Positions 21,750 to 33,489 of a stretch of 64,000 bases of DNA are shown piece by piece. The position numbers were made by a program, and so were the translations under genes. The stretch is from Cladocopium goreaui (taxonomy: Eukaryota > Sar > Dinophyceae > Suessiales > Symbiodiniaceae), in contig CAMXCT020001413.1 in assembly GCA_947184155.2 (NCBI GenBank), positions 231,001 through 295,000 on the forward strand, written 5' to 3'. The notes under the pieces were generated by a model. That model was not told the origin of the DNA and searched no databases. It saw only the letters and a program-made list of their open reading frames with translations. Positions within the stretch are counted from its first letter, which is position 1. Each line of letters begins with the position of its first letter.

Positions 21750-23360
21750 CTAGAAGCAGCAGCTGCAGTCCTTAGCAAATTACCAAGTCACTGTTGAGTC
21801 TGTGCTAACACACACTATACCTCAACAAAAAGCTTTCCCCTGCCATCCCCTGCCAAAATTGAGCATCAACAAACAAATAGGTTTTGAGCGATTTGGGGGT
21901 CTGCAATCTTTGGCAACATGATCCCGGACTTTCAGAACTGAAAGAACGAAGCCGCCAAGCTTCGAAAGGACACAGAGGGGTTCCTCCACCCTGTCCGACC
22001 TGTATCAAATGCGCCTTGAAAATGCGCAGTTGGTCGGACTCAGTGCGTCTTCCTGTCCAGCCCTCCTTGTTGTAGATTCCTCCAAGGCCATCGTCCGTCC
22101 AGACACCGGACCTGAGCAAAATGTCAAGTTCCCAGGCGCTTTGAACCAAAAGCAAGGGAGAGTCAACCACCAAAATTGCCATATGAGCGACAAAATCAAC
22201 GACTCAACTGACTCATCCCGATATAATCTATATTTTATTTATATAATGTCTATCTTATTGGATTTAGAAAATCACCTGAAGTGCTCAAATCGGTTTTGGA
22301 AGCAAGACATCCTTCTTTTTCTTTTGGGTCATCCCCTTTCTCCGCGCCTGCCCAGCGGATCGTCAGCTGATCCTTTCGGTCGTTTCCGCAGTTTTCGCTT
22401 TGGTTTTTGGGCACTCTCTGCCTCTTTCTCTCCTGCAGCAGCTGGACATCCCTGATGCTTCCATACTGCCATGGGTAGATTAAAAGCAAACGCTGCGTGT
22501 AGTTGGGATCCATGGTTAATAATGAAATCAATGATTGATATCGACATAAATCCCATACCAATAAACGTAATAAATCGATGCCATCAAGAATCGCATTGCT
22601 CATCATTTGATATCCCGTTTGACATCGCCTACTAGGATCAAAATGGATCTCCTATGGTCTCCTATGGTCTCCTGTGGATCTCCCCAAGTCCTTGCCTGAC
22701 TCTTGCGGCTTTCTTTTGGCGAAGATCTCATCAATGGATTCCGTGGGCACGGTAGGAGCTGCTGATGCCAGCGCTTTCTCCTCCAGGCTGTTGGCACCCT
22801 TCAGTGAGTTTTTGTTGGGGGTTGGGGGCATACACACATGTCTTGCACATAGTATAACAATGTATAACAAATATTGAGCTCCTCAAAAATTGAAAAAGGA
22901 CCCTGAAACTGGACCCACTCAATTTGATTGTTGTTACTTTTGGGAGAGCCACTTGTGGGGCAATGATTTCAATGATGCTGAGCCATTTCGGAGGCCTTGG
23001 CAGCTGCTTTCTTAGCTGCTGCCTTCTTCCTCTTGAGACTTCGCTTGCTCGGCCTGGAATGCTCCGAAGCAAATCCATTGGACAATACATCGGGTAGTTT
23101 AATTACACAAAAATCGGATGCCTCATGATGCCTCATGATACCTCAAATCAATTGGCTTATCATCACTTATGCCGCACAATAAAATTGATAGATGGGCTTA
23201 TCATTGGAGCATAGATACTGACCCTCCATTTGAGAACCCGCATGGGCATGGAAGAATCACAATAATTGACCGCTGGCGCTGAGTGACGCAGCGGTCTCCG
23301 CTTCAGGTGCTGCTGCAGGTTCCACTGCTGCTAGTTCTGCCGCACCGTTCCTGAAAGAAC
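21750..23360 (-). CDS. DUF1764-family protein
   Basis: Minus-strand exons: about 23,270-23,350 (AAVEPAAAPEAETAASL), about 22984-23055 (SKRSLKRKKAAAKKAAAKAS), 22696 to about 22,810 (PTESIDEIFAKRKPQES), 22348 to about 22,440 (lysine-rich, ending SADDPLG), 21964 to about 22,107 (SGVWTDDGLGGIYNKEGW, LRIFKAHL, GGGTPLCPF) and a 21-nt last exon 21750-21770 (DCSCCF-stop). The IDEIFA motif near the N-terminus, the T(D/E)DG segment and the terminal CPFDCxCCF signature are those of DUF1764, a small eukaryotic family without known function. Joins use GC (AG|GCGCGG) and GA (TTC|GAAGCT) donors. The start exon was not found. The basic middle part suggests nucleic-acid or nucleolar association (inference). 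Confidence 0.75.
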
Positions 23361-25400
23361 CAGGGGGTAGAGAGTGGTAAGCACCAGAAATATAACACGA
23401 GTGGTAAGCACCAGAAATATAACACCCTTTGCCACCCAGATTTAAGGTCGGGGACTTTCAGGTTCAGGATGTCAGGGCATTTTGATTCATTTTCTAATTT
23501 AGTATATCAACAGAATCTATTGTAGTAATTCTGCGAGTACTGAGCATCTGCAGTCCCTAGCTTTTGAATGGCTCCCGCAATATCAATAGCTGCATATCCT
23601 GGATGAGCGAAAATGTGGCAAGTGGAATCGTCATCCCTCCCTCGAAGAGGGATCCGTGACCCTTGGGAATCAACACTCTGGTCCTGCTCACGTCTCCTTT
23701 CCGGACTGTACAAAGCAATCCCTTGACAAAAACATGTGCACCTAGGTGCACACAAACAGTACCAAGGACACCATGGCCAGACTGCCTTGCCACCTTGCTT
23801 GCTATGTGTCACTGATGGTTGACAATCATACTTGGCAAGAAATTCACCTACATGCAGCACCCTGAAATTTGAATGAACCACTAGGCGCTGCTGGAGGGGA
23901 AAAAAAAAGAAACCCCGTGATTCCATGATTAATCTCATGTTCGTGGAGGCAAAATCCTTAGACCCTTCGGAAATCTAAACTTGCAATGTAAATCCCCCGT
24001 TTACAAATGTGTGTCCTATTCGAGAGGCGAATTTCCCAGCCAGCCAAGTTGGCGTTGATGTGAGCGACTTCCAATAATCCAAGCGTCAAGGCGTCTTTTT
24101 CCTTTTTGAGCTGCTCTCGCTTCTTTTTGCGCATAGTGCATGCAGCTGGCCACGGGTCTTAGCAACAGGTCTTCATTCCGCAATCCTTGTTGTTCATACT
24201 TTTGCTTGCCGCCTTTACAAAGCACATGTCTCAACAAGAAACTAAATAATCAAACACGCTCTGCACACATATGGCCACAGTAGGTCGCTCGAAGGACTGC
24301 CGTGACTTTGTTTAAAGTGGTACATTGACATCACGGCGAGGTATCTTTGAGCCAAGCTGCAGGCAAGGCTTCAGCCCTTTGGTATGTGAGCAGCATCTCC
24401 ATGGATGTATGTATTGTTTTTCCTTGATCTATATACTTATATATGTGTTTATTTATTGAGTTATGTAATGTATCTACTTATGTATTTACAATAATTCATA
24501 TACTGATTTAATCTGGTTTATATGCGTATTACTTATTTACATTTTTTTATTATCTAATTTAAAAGCAACGAAAAGTATTGGCTAGGCTAGATAGATAGAC
24601 AGACGGGCAAATTCGATGGATTGATTGACTGAAAGATTGAGAGATGGATCGGTTGATAGATTGATAGTTTGAATCATCGATTCATTGATCCTCTGATTGA
24701 TTTGATTTGATTTTAATGATTAAATATTCATGAATAGATTGGATAGAAACAATAGATTCGACAAATTTATATAGGTTCAATGGAGATAGATCGGTAGAGA
24801 TAGGTCTAAAGATTCGATAAATTCGATAGATGGATAGATGAACAAACTGACAGACAGGCAGGCAGGCAAATAATATAGACAGGCCAACAGATGGATAGAC
24901 AGACAATTACATGGTTCAAGACTTAAGACAAGTCCAGACACGTGGGATCAAACATCAACAGTATGATGATATTTGATGATATATAGTTATATATATATAT
25001 ATGCCACTTTCAAAACACCCACTTTCAAAACATGGTACATGCCCGCCTCGCAACTCGAAACCTAAAACGCCCAGAATTCTCAGTTCATCCAACCTTGGAG
25101 ATGGATCATGGCGGAATTCAACGGATTGATTCAAAAGTAAAATTACGGGAGACTGTGGTTTCTACCTCGGCAAGAATCCGTTACCTACGGTACTTCTATG
25201 TATTTCTTGAAATAGGTAAAGATGATGATAGATGGGTATGGGCCATGGGTCAAGAGTCAAACCAGTGGGGGGTCTCCTCAATTCGAGTGGTGAACGCACA
25301 AAAAATGACTTGCGAAATGGTGTTTTTTCGTCTTATTGCAATGTTCTTTTTCCAAAAATACTCCAAGAATTATTATGATATGTTATGATTATATTCCAAA
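23361..25400. other. Mostly non-coding; one exon-like segment
   Basis: A minus-strand segment at 24,020-24,150 reads KKKREQLKKEKDALTLGLLE..., a charged helix; a competing frame is also open. The 143-codon minus frame at 23,507-23,938 has no known motif. From 24,580 to 24,905 the sequence is a degenerate GATA/GATT microsatellite. Confidence 0.3.
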
Positions 25401-25402
25401 AA

Positions 25403-25506
25403 TGGTTACGGTAACAACATTTAAATATACGAACTGGTATTTCATACTACCTCCGGGGCCTTGTGGTCTGGCCCGCCTTCCACATATTTAAATGTCGTTA
25501 CCATAT
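25403..25506. repeat. Fold-back element
   Basis: Inverted arms GGTAACAACATTTAAATAT (25,411-25,429) and ATATTTAAATGTCGTTACC differ at one base, with a GC-rich loop of about 54 bp. This is a different family from 13,403 and 49,702. Confidence 0.65.
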
Positions 25507-25559
25507 GTTTTAACATGATTTAAAAATATTTAACACATCATTTTGACCAATGGCATCCC

Positions 25560-25975
25560 ATGGCCCATATTCTGCATGACAGGGATCCAGGAATTTCGGG
25601 CACCGAGGGCCCAGCTCCTTCTCGAAGTGTTCTGGCCAGCCCACAGCCCTGCAACACGAACGTGTTGACGATGCGGGCTCAAAATTGAGAGCCAGCATTC
25701 CATCATTCCATATCATTCCACGTATTCCACTATTCCATGATGAACTCCATGTATGTGTCAGGGATGAGAAAACATCCCATGTTCATCCATTTTCCCCATG
25801 AACATTGCCATGATTTTTCCCAAGCCCCATTTTGGGCCCGCCTGTGGTATGAGGCTTGGAGCATCTGGGTGCTCCAGGCTTGCTCCTCGTGGGTGGACTT
25901 GGCCGCGGCATCCCAGACTTCGGGGACCTCGAATCACGACAGAAGTTGAAGTCCAGTCAACAAGTCCATGGTCTC
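25560..25975 (-). CDS. Unrecognised gene, two exons
   Basis: Minus-strand exon-like segments encode EVPEVWDAAAKSTHEEQAW... (about 25,810-25,945) and AVGWPEHFEKELGPRCPKFL (25,580-25,650, after a GTTGCAG acceptor). Both have good codon sense and acidic/aromatic composition typical of real protein. No family is recognised and no junction is proven. They could belong to one gene whose other exons lie at 24 or 27.5 kb. Confidence 0.35.
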
Positions 25976-26159
25976 ACGCCGTTCAAAGTTGCAGTGTAGT
26001 GGAGCGGAGTGGAGTGTAGTGTAGTGGTGGTTGTAGTTGAAAATGCCACAAAACCCTCACATTTTGCTCACTTTTGGCAAGGTGCACAATCCCTTGCGCC
26101 TGCCATGCGACATGATATCTGAAGGTCCAAAAGTGGCCCGAGACCATCAATTTTGAACA

Positions 26160-26500
26160 CTTTTGACTTCGAAATGTGCTTTGCACGACAACAGCATGCA
26201 CTTTTTCAACGTCTCAACTTTCAAAAGCGTTCCGAGTCTGATGTGTTTTGTACATGTTGACTTCGAAATGTGCTTCGCACCACAACGGCGTGCACTTTTT
26301 GAACATCGCAACTTCCAAAAGTGCTCCGAACATGGTGTGCTTGTACATTTTGAGTTCCAAACGTGCTTCGCGCCGCAATGGCGTGCACTTTTTCGACATC
26401 TCAATTCCTAAAAGTGCTCCGAAGCTGACGTGCTTTGTACATTTTGACTTCGACGTGTGCTTCGCGCCACAACGGCGTGCAATTTTTCATCCCTCATCTG
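26160..26500. repeat. Degenerate tandem repeat of about 95 bp, four units
   Basis: Units begin GACTTCGAAATGTGCTT (26,166), the same (26,261), GAGTTCCAAACGTGCTT (about 26,350) and GACTTCGACGTGTGCTT (about 26,446). Each contains CGGCGTGCACTTTTT. Divergence between units is about 15-20%. Short frames across it are repeat translations. Confidence 0.8.
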
Positions 26501-27981
26501 GCCAGATGGCTCCGCACCCGCCGCTTTAGCGAGCCTACTTTTCGACCCTCCGAAGCCACAAATCATCGGAAAAGCACAGTGATTCGCCACTTTTCTACTT
26601 TTTTGCGCACCTGCATCTTCTTTCTTCTGACTCTTTCTCTTCTCTGATCTTCTTTCTTCTTCTCTTCTCTTCTCTGACTCTTCCCACCTCCGCTTTTCAT
26701 CTGTCCATATTGTCGCAAGTTTGACTTCTAACTTCCTTCGACTATACAAGTTACAATTGACATCAATTGACATCAATTGACACTTTCGAATACAAAAATA
26801 GAAGTTCAACATCCACCCACGAGTGACCACTTTTTCTTGAAAATAGGTACCTCGACCCTGGAACCACCGCGACCTTCCGGGACCCCGAACATCTTCGCTG
26901 GCAGCCTCGCAACAGAGCTGCCGGCAAAGTCCTGGCGCCACCTGGGAAATGAACTGATGAACCCCCCAAAAATGTCGCGTTTCTAGTGGCAAAATGTGGC
27001 AAAAGCTGTTCGAAAATACGGAAAATCTGCGAAAATCTGGAAAGGTGAGCTGGAAATGTTGTGGAAACCTGAGATGGAAACGAACCTGTGGGATTCTAGT
27101 CTATGGTGTTTAGCTGACAAATCTGGCAATTCACATGGGATTCTAAAGCAGGAAAAAGATGGATAAAATATCGGATTGACACCTGATATAGCCTGGAACT
27201 CTGAGATGGATTCCCAAGATAACTTATCCGATCAAGCGAAGCCCATTGTTGATGTTCTATCTGGTATTTCAGGGGGGCTCGCTGTTCTCAGGATAATCTC
27301 AGGATCACATTTGGCTGAATCATGTCATGGAATCATTCTTGATCTCATTGAAGTATACTATTAAGTTTCTCTGAAATTTGAGAATCCACAGGTAAATCCG
27401 CTATGTTTTCTTTATTCAAACATCATTTATTTTCCAACCTTTTCATGGTGGTGAACCCTCCATTTCTCCCATCAGCCAATGATCAACAGGTGAACCATGG
27501 CATGGCCATCAATTTGGCGCCTGAAAGATGAGCCAATCACTGACCGCTGGCTTCTCTCGTGCCACTTGGGCCTTGGAGCAGGCGGCCTGCAGGTTGATGT
27601 ATAACTATCTATAAATGATATATCATAAGTCATGTGGGATATGCATATAGAGAGAGAGAGAGAGGAAAAAAAAAGAGCGATACATATATATATATATAGA
27701 TATACAGATATAGAGCTATAACTAGATATATAGATATGTGATGATATGTGTGCGTGTACATATCTGTGTCTGTTGGTATCAGTCTGGCGGGATGTCGGTC
27801 TTTCTGTGCAGCAGGATGCAGTGATGGATGTACTATGCCCTCTGAGTCCGGCACCCCCATAGGAAGGGAAGTTCTCACGATCGCGCACTGTAACTGTAAC
27901 TTGTGGCTGCTTGTAACTCTTGCTTTCGGCGAAATGTAGAGAAATGTAGAGAACAAGTGAGAACAATGACAGGAAACAATT
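26501..27981. other. No secure gene
   Basis: Includes a CTT/TTC-rich run (26,620-26,680), a three-fold CATCAATTGA repeat (26,757-26,783) and one exon-like minus segment at 27,510-27,600 (INLQAACSKAQVAREKPAVS). (GA)n and (TA)n tracts lie at 27,650-27,740. Confidence 0.3.
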
Positions 27982-28111
27982 AACATTTCAGCCTCTCACT
28001 CTCATTCCGTCCACACTGATCGTCTGCGCTAGGCCTTCCTTTTGGATGATTCGCTGCCTGTCGGTCGCACCCAGAACAGCCTGTTGATGCTGTTTTGGTC
28101 AAATCCAACCC
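27982..28111. repeat. 130-bp direct repeat, copy 1
   Basis: AACATTTCAGCCTCTCACTC to TCAAATCCAACCC is repeated without visible change at 28244-28373. Copies are 262 bp apart. On the minus strand the segment could be coding (SINRLFWVRPTGSESSKRK), so an exon duplication is possible. Confidence 0.9.
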
Positions 28112-28162
28112 GCACCGGCAGGCCGCTCTGTGCAACTGGCAGCTGGGGTGGGTGGCTGTGGG

Positions 28163-28247
28163 TTTGAAATTTCTCGAGCCTCACACCTTCGGCATTCGGC
28201 ATCGAGTCTTCTCATGTTCCTACGCACAATACTTGTGCTACAAAACA
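28163..28247. repeat. 85-bp direct repeat, left copy
   Basis: TTTGAAATTTCTCGAGCCTC to GTGCTACAAAACA is identical to 35208-35292. The pair brackets the 7-kb mobile-element region. Confidence 0.9.
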
Positions 28248-28373
28248 TTTCAGCCTCTCACTCTCATTCCGTCCACACTGATCGTCTGCGCTAGGCCTTC
28301 CTTTTGGATGATTCGCTGCCTGTCGGTCGCACCCAGAACAGCCTGTTGATGCTGTTTTGGTCAAATCCAACCC
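28244..28373. repeat. 130-bp direct repeat, copy 2
   Basis: Identical by eye to 27982-28111, overlapping the end of the 85-bp repeat by a few bases. Confidence 0.9.
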
Positions 28374-29359
28374 AAGGTAGTGCGACTCGTGGTGGCCATA
28401 TTTTCGCACTGTGCAGCAAAGAAATACTCGTCACATCCAAAAGGCAATGAGTGCAGGGGGGTCTGTGTGGGAGGATGGTCAGCATCAGCTTTCCCACCTT
28501 GGAGTCGCTGTGCCGGCGGATTCAATGTGAGGCGCTAGAGGACTGTTGGGACTGTGGCAGATCTTGTGTGGTCTTCCAGAAATTCGCGTTGGGTTCTGCT
28601 ACTCCAGCGACGTTATGTCGATGCGGCTCCCCGCTCACAAACTAGAGCAGGTGGTGTGGACCCCAGGATTCCCACTATCAGGTAGCCACAGGGATGATGC
28701 GGCTGTGGCTGCAATGCCCATATTCAGTCGGCTAGACCCATGTTTTGGCCACTCTGGTGCAGCCCACTCCTCGTGATGTGACGTTGCGTGGCCAATGAGC
28801 GCCACCATGTTCAGTCGCTCAGCCCTTCCGGATGTGCCTGGGTTGAGCAGCCGCAGTGACTTGAATGGGTTGTCAGGGACCACAGATGGGTCAATGCAAC
28901 CCAACATATTCGACTTGGCACAGTTGGGAACAAGTGTTGATAAATTGATTGGCATTTCTTTCCAAAGAAGCAAAAGTGGCAGTTGTGGCCCGACTGCTTG
29001 ATGGATCACAAACCAACCGTAAACCAAGGGGGGAAACCAACGCATGCCATCTGACATATGACACGTACCGGTGGGCTAATACAAGGCCTGTAACACTTCG
29101 AAGCCTCTGTGAACCTCACCGTGGCGTCGATCAATTTCTCTGCGCACAGCGAAGGGTCTTAGGTGCCCCACCTGGCCCATCTGGGGAAGATTCCTGCGAG
29201 TTGAAACGTTTGACACTCTGTAGTCAAGGGCACTAGTGTTGGTTTGGCTGCGACATGAAGGGCATGTAGACGGTTACGACGTGTAGTCGGTGTTGACCAC
29301 TGTCTAATGTGAAACTACGTGGGAGGACCAGTGTTTGGCACTATGAATGGCCTTGGGTT

Positions 29360-30105
29360 CCCACCTGGCTCGGCTGGGAAACCATATCCTGTGGCGTGAG
29401 TGTCACTTCAACTCGATGTCTGCTGGTTTCATATGACACTGAATACGCAGAAATCAGGTCCCTCGCCTGATGCACCAGTCATTTGTGACAGGATGGTGAG
29501 GGCCTACTCACTTCATCAACGGTGCCATGGCCATTATTAGTGAGATGCCCTGGGTTCCCCACCTGGCTCGGCTGGGAAACATGTCCTGAGGGAGGGGAAA
29601 CAGAGAAACGTAAAGGAAAATCCGAGCCCAGACCGAAGGCCCGCGTCAGCAGAGGTCACTCGGTGAGCAGTGATCTAGCAACTACTTTAGTGAAGACATG
29701 AAATGCACAGGGTTCCCCACCTGGCTCGGCTGGGAAACCTTCCTGGTGCGAGCGAGACTCAGAAACCTATGAAACCAATATTATGCACTAGTCAGTTGTG
29801 ACTGGATGGTTGCACACAGGTCAGGCAGTGTGCAGGGGTGTCCCTGCTATTCGAGTGAGGCTCTAGAGTCCCCACCTGGCTCGGCTGGGAAACGGTGCCT
29901 GTCAGGTAGATCACGTGGCTGTGTGTCTGAGTAAGACGCTTATTCATCAGACCCCTGTGTGAGATCCCCAATAAGACACAATGTTGGAGGTCAGTGATGT
30001 GTTCTGTGGTGTCTCCCCAAGGATGGGCCCTCACTGCCGGCATCTGGCAATTTCCACAGGATGACAAACAAGAAAACCCTGTGTCCCCACCTGGCTCGGC
30101 TGGGT
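29360..30105. repeat. Array of 22-bp motif CCCACCTGGCTCGGCTGGGAA
   Basis: Near-exact copies begin at about 29360, 29558, 29715, 29871 and 30085, spaced 198, 157, 156 and 214 bp. Further variants are at 29166, 31760 (CCCCCACCTAGCTCGGCTGG) and 32180. Spacers are partly related (a TTGTGACTGGATGG block near 29,490 and 29,797). The core TGGCTCGGCTGG matches the tRNA A-box consensus TRGCNNAGYNGG at 11 of 12 positions. The 31760 copy can pair CCCCCA with TGGGGG. Confidence 0.85.
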
Positions 30106-30596
30106 GACGTCACTATCCCGGACGGGCATGGCTAGGAAATGCAGTTGCTTGGGAAACCGACTTAAACGTCCGATCCGTTTCTTATGGGTCGCTCATCAAT
30201 GGCAACATTCTGATGGAAACCTGATGTGTCAATAGTGCACAAACTAGACCTGTCCAAACCATCTTCAAAATCCATAAGCGAACGCTGGTCAAACCAAAAG
30301 GCCAACGGACGCCGAATGCTTGTGATGTCCTCCAGCAAGTGCGTCGTGTGAGCAGCATGAAAGCAAAGAAGTGTTGATGAAGTTGTGAACACACTCTGAC
30401 TGAGATACCATGCATTGATCTCTGGGTGGAAGTCTCCAGGCCGCAACCGCTTTGGTTCGTCCGGCGGGCGGTTCCGTCGGTTCCTGTGCTGTTGAAATGA
30501 TGCAGGCACTTTGTGTGCCTTCTGTAGGCTGACTCGTCAGACCTCGCGAATGCTGGGCCGATTCATGTCAGCACGCCTGGAGCTAGGTTTCTGGGC

Positions 30597-31633
30597 CTAC
30601 TTCTTCTGGGGATAGTGCCAGCTGTGATCTTGTGATCGCCAGCGCTTCTGTCCCTGTGTGTTGTGGCCCGTCTCTTGTGTATTCCCCGGTGAGTGGGTAT
30701 ACTGCCCGGCTCTTGGCGCTGACGGCTGTGCTGGACGGGCTTTTGGCATGATGGAAGGGTCTTTCTGCAGCGCTGTCTGGAGCCCGTGTTGGTCCAGCAT
30801 CAGTTCCTGGGTGATCTCGCGGAAGTTGCGGCCTTGGCGAGGCTCGAGGGCGAGTTTCCATCCGCAGTCCACCCAGTAACTTTTGATCTGTTCCAGCTTG
30901 GCGGACTTGCCGCGTACCAATTGGCGCCACCACTGGATGTATTCCAGAATGTGTGGCTCTTTCCCGATGCGGATCAGGAGCCAGCACCACATGACTGCAT
31001 CCAAGGCATCGAGGAGGCTGAGGACGCCCTTGGGCGACCATTTCTGCTGATCTTCTGTCGAGGAGATTGCGAGCGAATTGGTGCCGCCTGATGCGTCGAA
31101 ATGACGCAGGACTAGGATTTCTGGGAGCAGCAAGGGGGTCTGTGAGGCTGTGCGATTCTCGTGCCATGCCCTGGCGATCACTTTTTCTGCGCCGAGCAGC
31201 ATCTTGATGGGGAAGTATAGCGCTTCTCTCCGTCAATCATCTGGTTCTCATAATGCTGAACGAGTTCTTGAAGTTCTTCAGCTGGGATTTCCATGGGCGC
31301 TGTGGCAGCCGATGGGGCTTGGCCCACTATGATGGGCGTGGTCTTGACAAGTTGGACGGTGTTGAGCTGCGTCCAGCGCTTCTTCCATAGATACCTGATT
31401 GATGCGGTCACCACGGGTTCTGTGTCAGGTGCAGCCTGGTGTGTCACACCGGCTATCTCGTGGCCGGCGATGAACGGCTTGACCACTGCTGCATCAATCT
31501 CATCGAAGGATTTGGCCAGGGCCCCCAGGATCCCCATTGACAAGATGCCTCGCGCCTGCAAGTACTGCACCACGGAGTGATCCACACCAGCCTCAGCAGC
31601 CAGCTTCTGGAGTTCAGGGCTGACGGGTGGCAT
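30597..31633 (-). pseudogene. Second ORF of the recombinase element, frameshifted
   Basis: The frame starts at ATG 31633 (MPPVSPELQKLAAEAGVDHS) and runs to about 31,210. There a two-base surplus (TATA for TA) shifts it; the continuation MLLGAEKVIARAW... runs to a stop at 30597. The N-terminal part looks like a helical domain with a SAM-like or gag-like feel (VVQYLQARGILSMGILGAL). The middle is Trp-rich (WWRQLVRGKSAKLEQIKSYW) and the tail Pro/Gln/Arg-rich. I recall such proteins with recombinase elements in dinoflagellates, but the function is unknown. A programmed frameshift instead of a mutation cannot be excluded. Confidence 0.55.
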
Positions 31634-32266
31634 GGCTCACCACAGTGTCCGGCAGGGACAACTTAGTGTTTCTGAGCCAGACGCTGGGCGTGCGTCGCTG
31701 GACATTGAGTGACAGACACGGTCACTTGCCGTCAGGGAAAATTGACTAGCACGGCGTCCCCCACCTAGCTCGGCTGGGGGAGCCGGTTATGTTTAAAACA
31801 CACAACAAACCTGGCCTCTGTGATGCAAAAAGAATTTTGCCCTGTCGCGTGAGGGCGGCACCCTAACCAAAAGAAACAGTGACAGGGTGTCTCAGGTGTG
31901 CACAAACATAACTAAAGTGTGTAGCAGAACATGTGATGCAGCAGCAGATTCGGTCGGAATCCAACTGGCAACCTGCAGCAGAAAGGAAACAAAACCAAAC
32001 TGATGGCTGATCAGCTTCGGACTCACATCGAACATGCAGTGAGGGTCTGGCCAAATGATGCATGATCTGCATGCTGAGTAGCCCAGCTCTAACCACCCGG
32101 GCTCTTGCACTCAAGAGCAACCGTGTGAGTTCTAAAAGATCTGGGCGTTAGTGCAGAAACAAATAAAATTCCTATAGGTGTCACCGACTTGGCGCGGTTC
32201 CCCTTTTTTTGACTTGTCGCGGTCTCGCGCTCTGTGTGGATCTGACTTTCCAGGTGCTCAAGGTCG

Positions 32267-33341
32267 CTACGGCTTCTCTTCTGCGGTTGCCAACCAGGCC
32301 TGGTTGAGGGCTGTGGTCTCTCGGATCATTTGATGGCAATGGTGTGCCAGTGACAAGATATCAGCCTGGATGCCGGCTTTCAAGGCCTCTATCTCTGCAT
32401 CGCTGTCACCCGGAGAGTCGCCAGTCCTCTGCTGGATGACATCGGTGCTAAGCTGGCTGCAATCTAAGGCGCCCAAGATCGTGTCACTGTCCCAACGAGC
32501 AAGTTGTGTGATGAGTGTTGGGCTGAGACCTAGTCGTCTCAAGAAACGTGCGCCTGCGGCGCGGAGACAACCTGAAGGTGGCGCCGTCTGGACTGGCTGC
32601 TCTGAGGTCCTGGAACTCTCCAGCATGTGGGCGATGTTCTTGAGGAGGTCGGCGGGGTCATGTGGACGAATGGCCGATCTGTCTCTCCTTTCGAATCTGT
32701 GAGGTTCAGCAGCTCCACCATGTTGTGGTAAGGGCACAGCCGCTGTCCCATGATTGGGCATCTGCACCACAAGGACACGTCAACGGTGGTTGCCTGTGTC
32801 TCCGGCGGTCCAGTGGGGAGTGTCCAGGTCACTACGTTCCGAGAGCCATTGAGCTGTATGTGTGACCGAGAAGTGGCGCACAGTTCATCGGTGGTCGTGA
32901 GAAACTGGCTGCCCACTACAATCATGTAGTATGTGGCGCGGCGATCACGCGTCCATGACTGGATGTTGGTCGTGTCCACAGCGGAGATGTCGCAAGTGTC
33001 CACTTGGCTGGCCACTCTCCCCTTCTGTGGTCCGTGAATGGCTGTCAGAAACGCAACCAGGTCTCGAGGTGGTGCAATGGGTGCGGCTCCTCTGTGTGAG
33101 ACAGCCCCGCTGTCCCTAGCTGTGATGGCGTTTTGTGGCGTTGCGCCATCCTGCTGTTGGAGACTGTCCTGGAAGACGCGCCAGACCTCGGGCGGCATGC
33201 CAGTCTCCAAACCACTGAGGGATGTTGAAGGAGTGTGGGTGGGTCTGTCAGGTCTTTCTCCACCACAAGTGGCAGCCACTCTGCCGCTCCAGATGCCTTG
33301 GCCGCCTCGACGACATGTTTGAATTGAGCCATCTCCCCCAC
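32267..33341 (-). pseudogene. Tyrosine-recombinase-like protein, two frameshifts
   Basis: The minus-strand frame begins at ATG 33341 (MGEMAQFKHVVEAAKASGA), shifts near 33,200-33,235, continues to about 32,655, shifts again and ends at 32267. The middle (SQFLTTTDELC, then VVTWTLPTGPP, then LCPYHNMVELL) and the C-terminal GCLRAAGARFLRRLGLSPTL and QLARWDSDTILGA match the order and spacing of the eukaryotic mobile-element recombinase fold (R...HxLR...RW.SD..L.Y). Where active enzymes have the first Arg, the His of HxLR and the nucleophilic Tyr, this copy seems to have Thr, Gly and Ala. It is therefore dead as an enzyme, unless the shifts mislead the alignment. Confidence 0.55.
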
Positions 33342-33489
33342 TTGGTTCAGCGACCGCTAGCGTGCTGCGGCCGCCTCTGCTGGTGGCGCAGTGCGTTGAG
33401 CCGATGTGAGCACAGATGTGTGCAATATTGGCATGCCTGAAACAGTGAATGGCTGATATGTGTGACATGGTGAGGTCAAACAGCAATGG

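Noticed and set aside
23507-23938. 143-codon minus ORF as a gene
   Set aside because: Cys-rich but with no family pattern and two overlapping open frames; low confidence, left unannotated.
29360-29381. Complete tRNA gene
   Set aside because: Only the A-box-like part matches; no acceptor stem, anticodon arm or B box could be folded around it.
29360-30105. CRISPR array (22-bp repeats with spacers)
   Set aside because: Spacers are 134-192 bp, variable and partly similar to each other; eukaryotic context; no cas-like genes.
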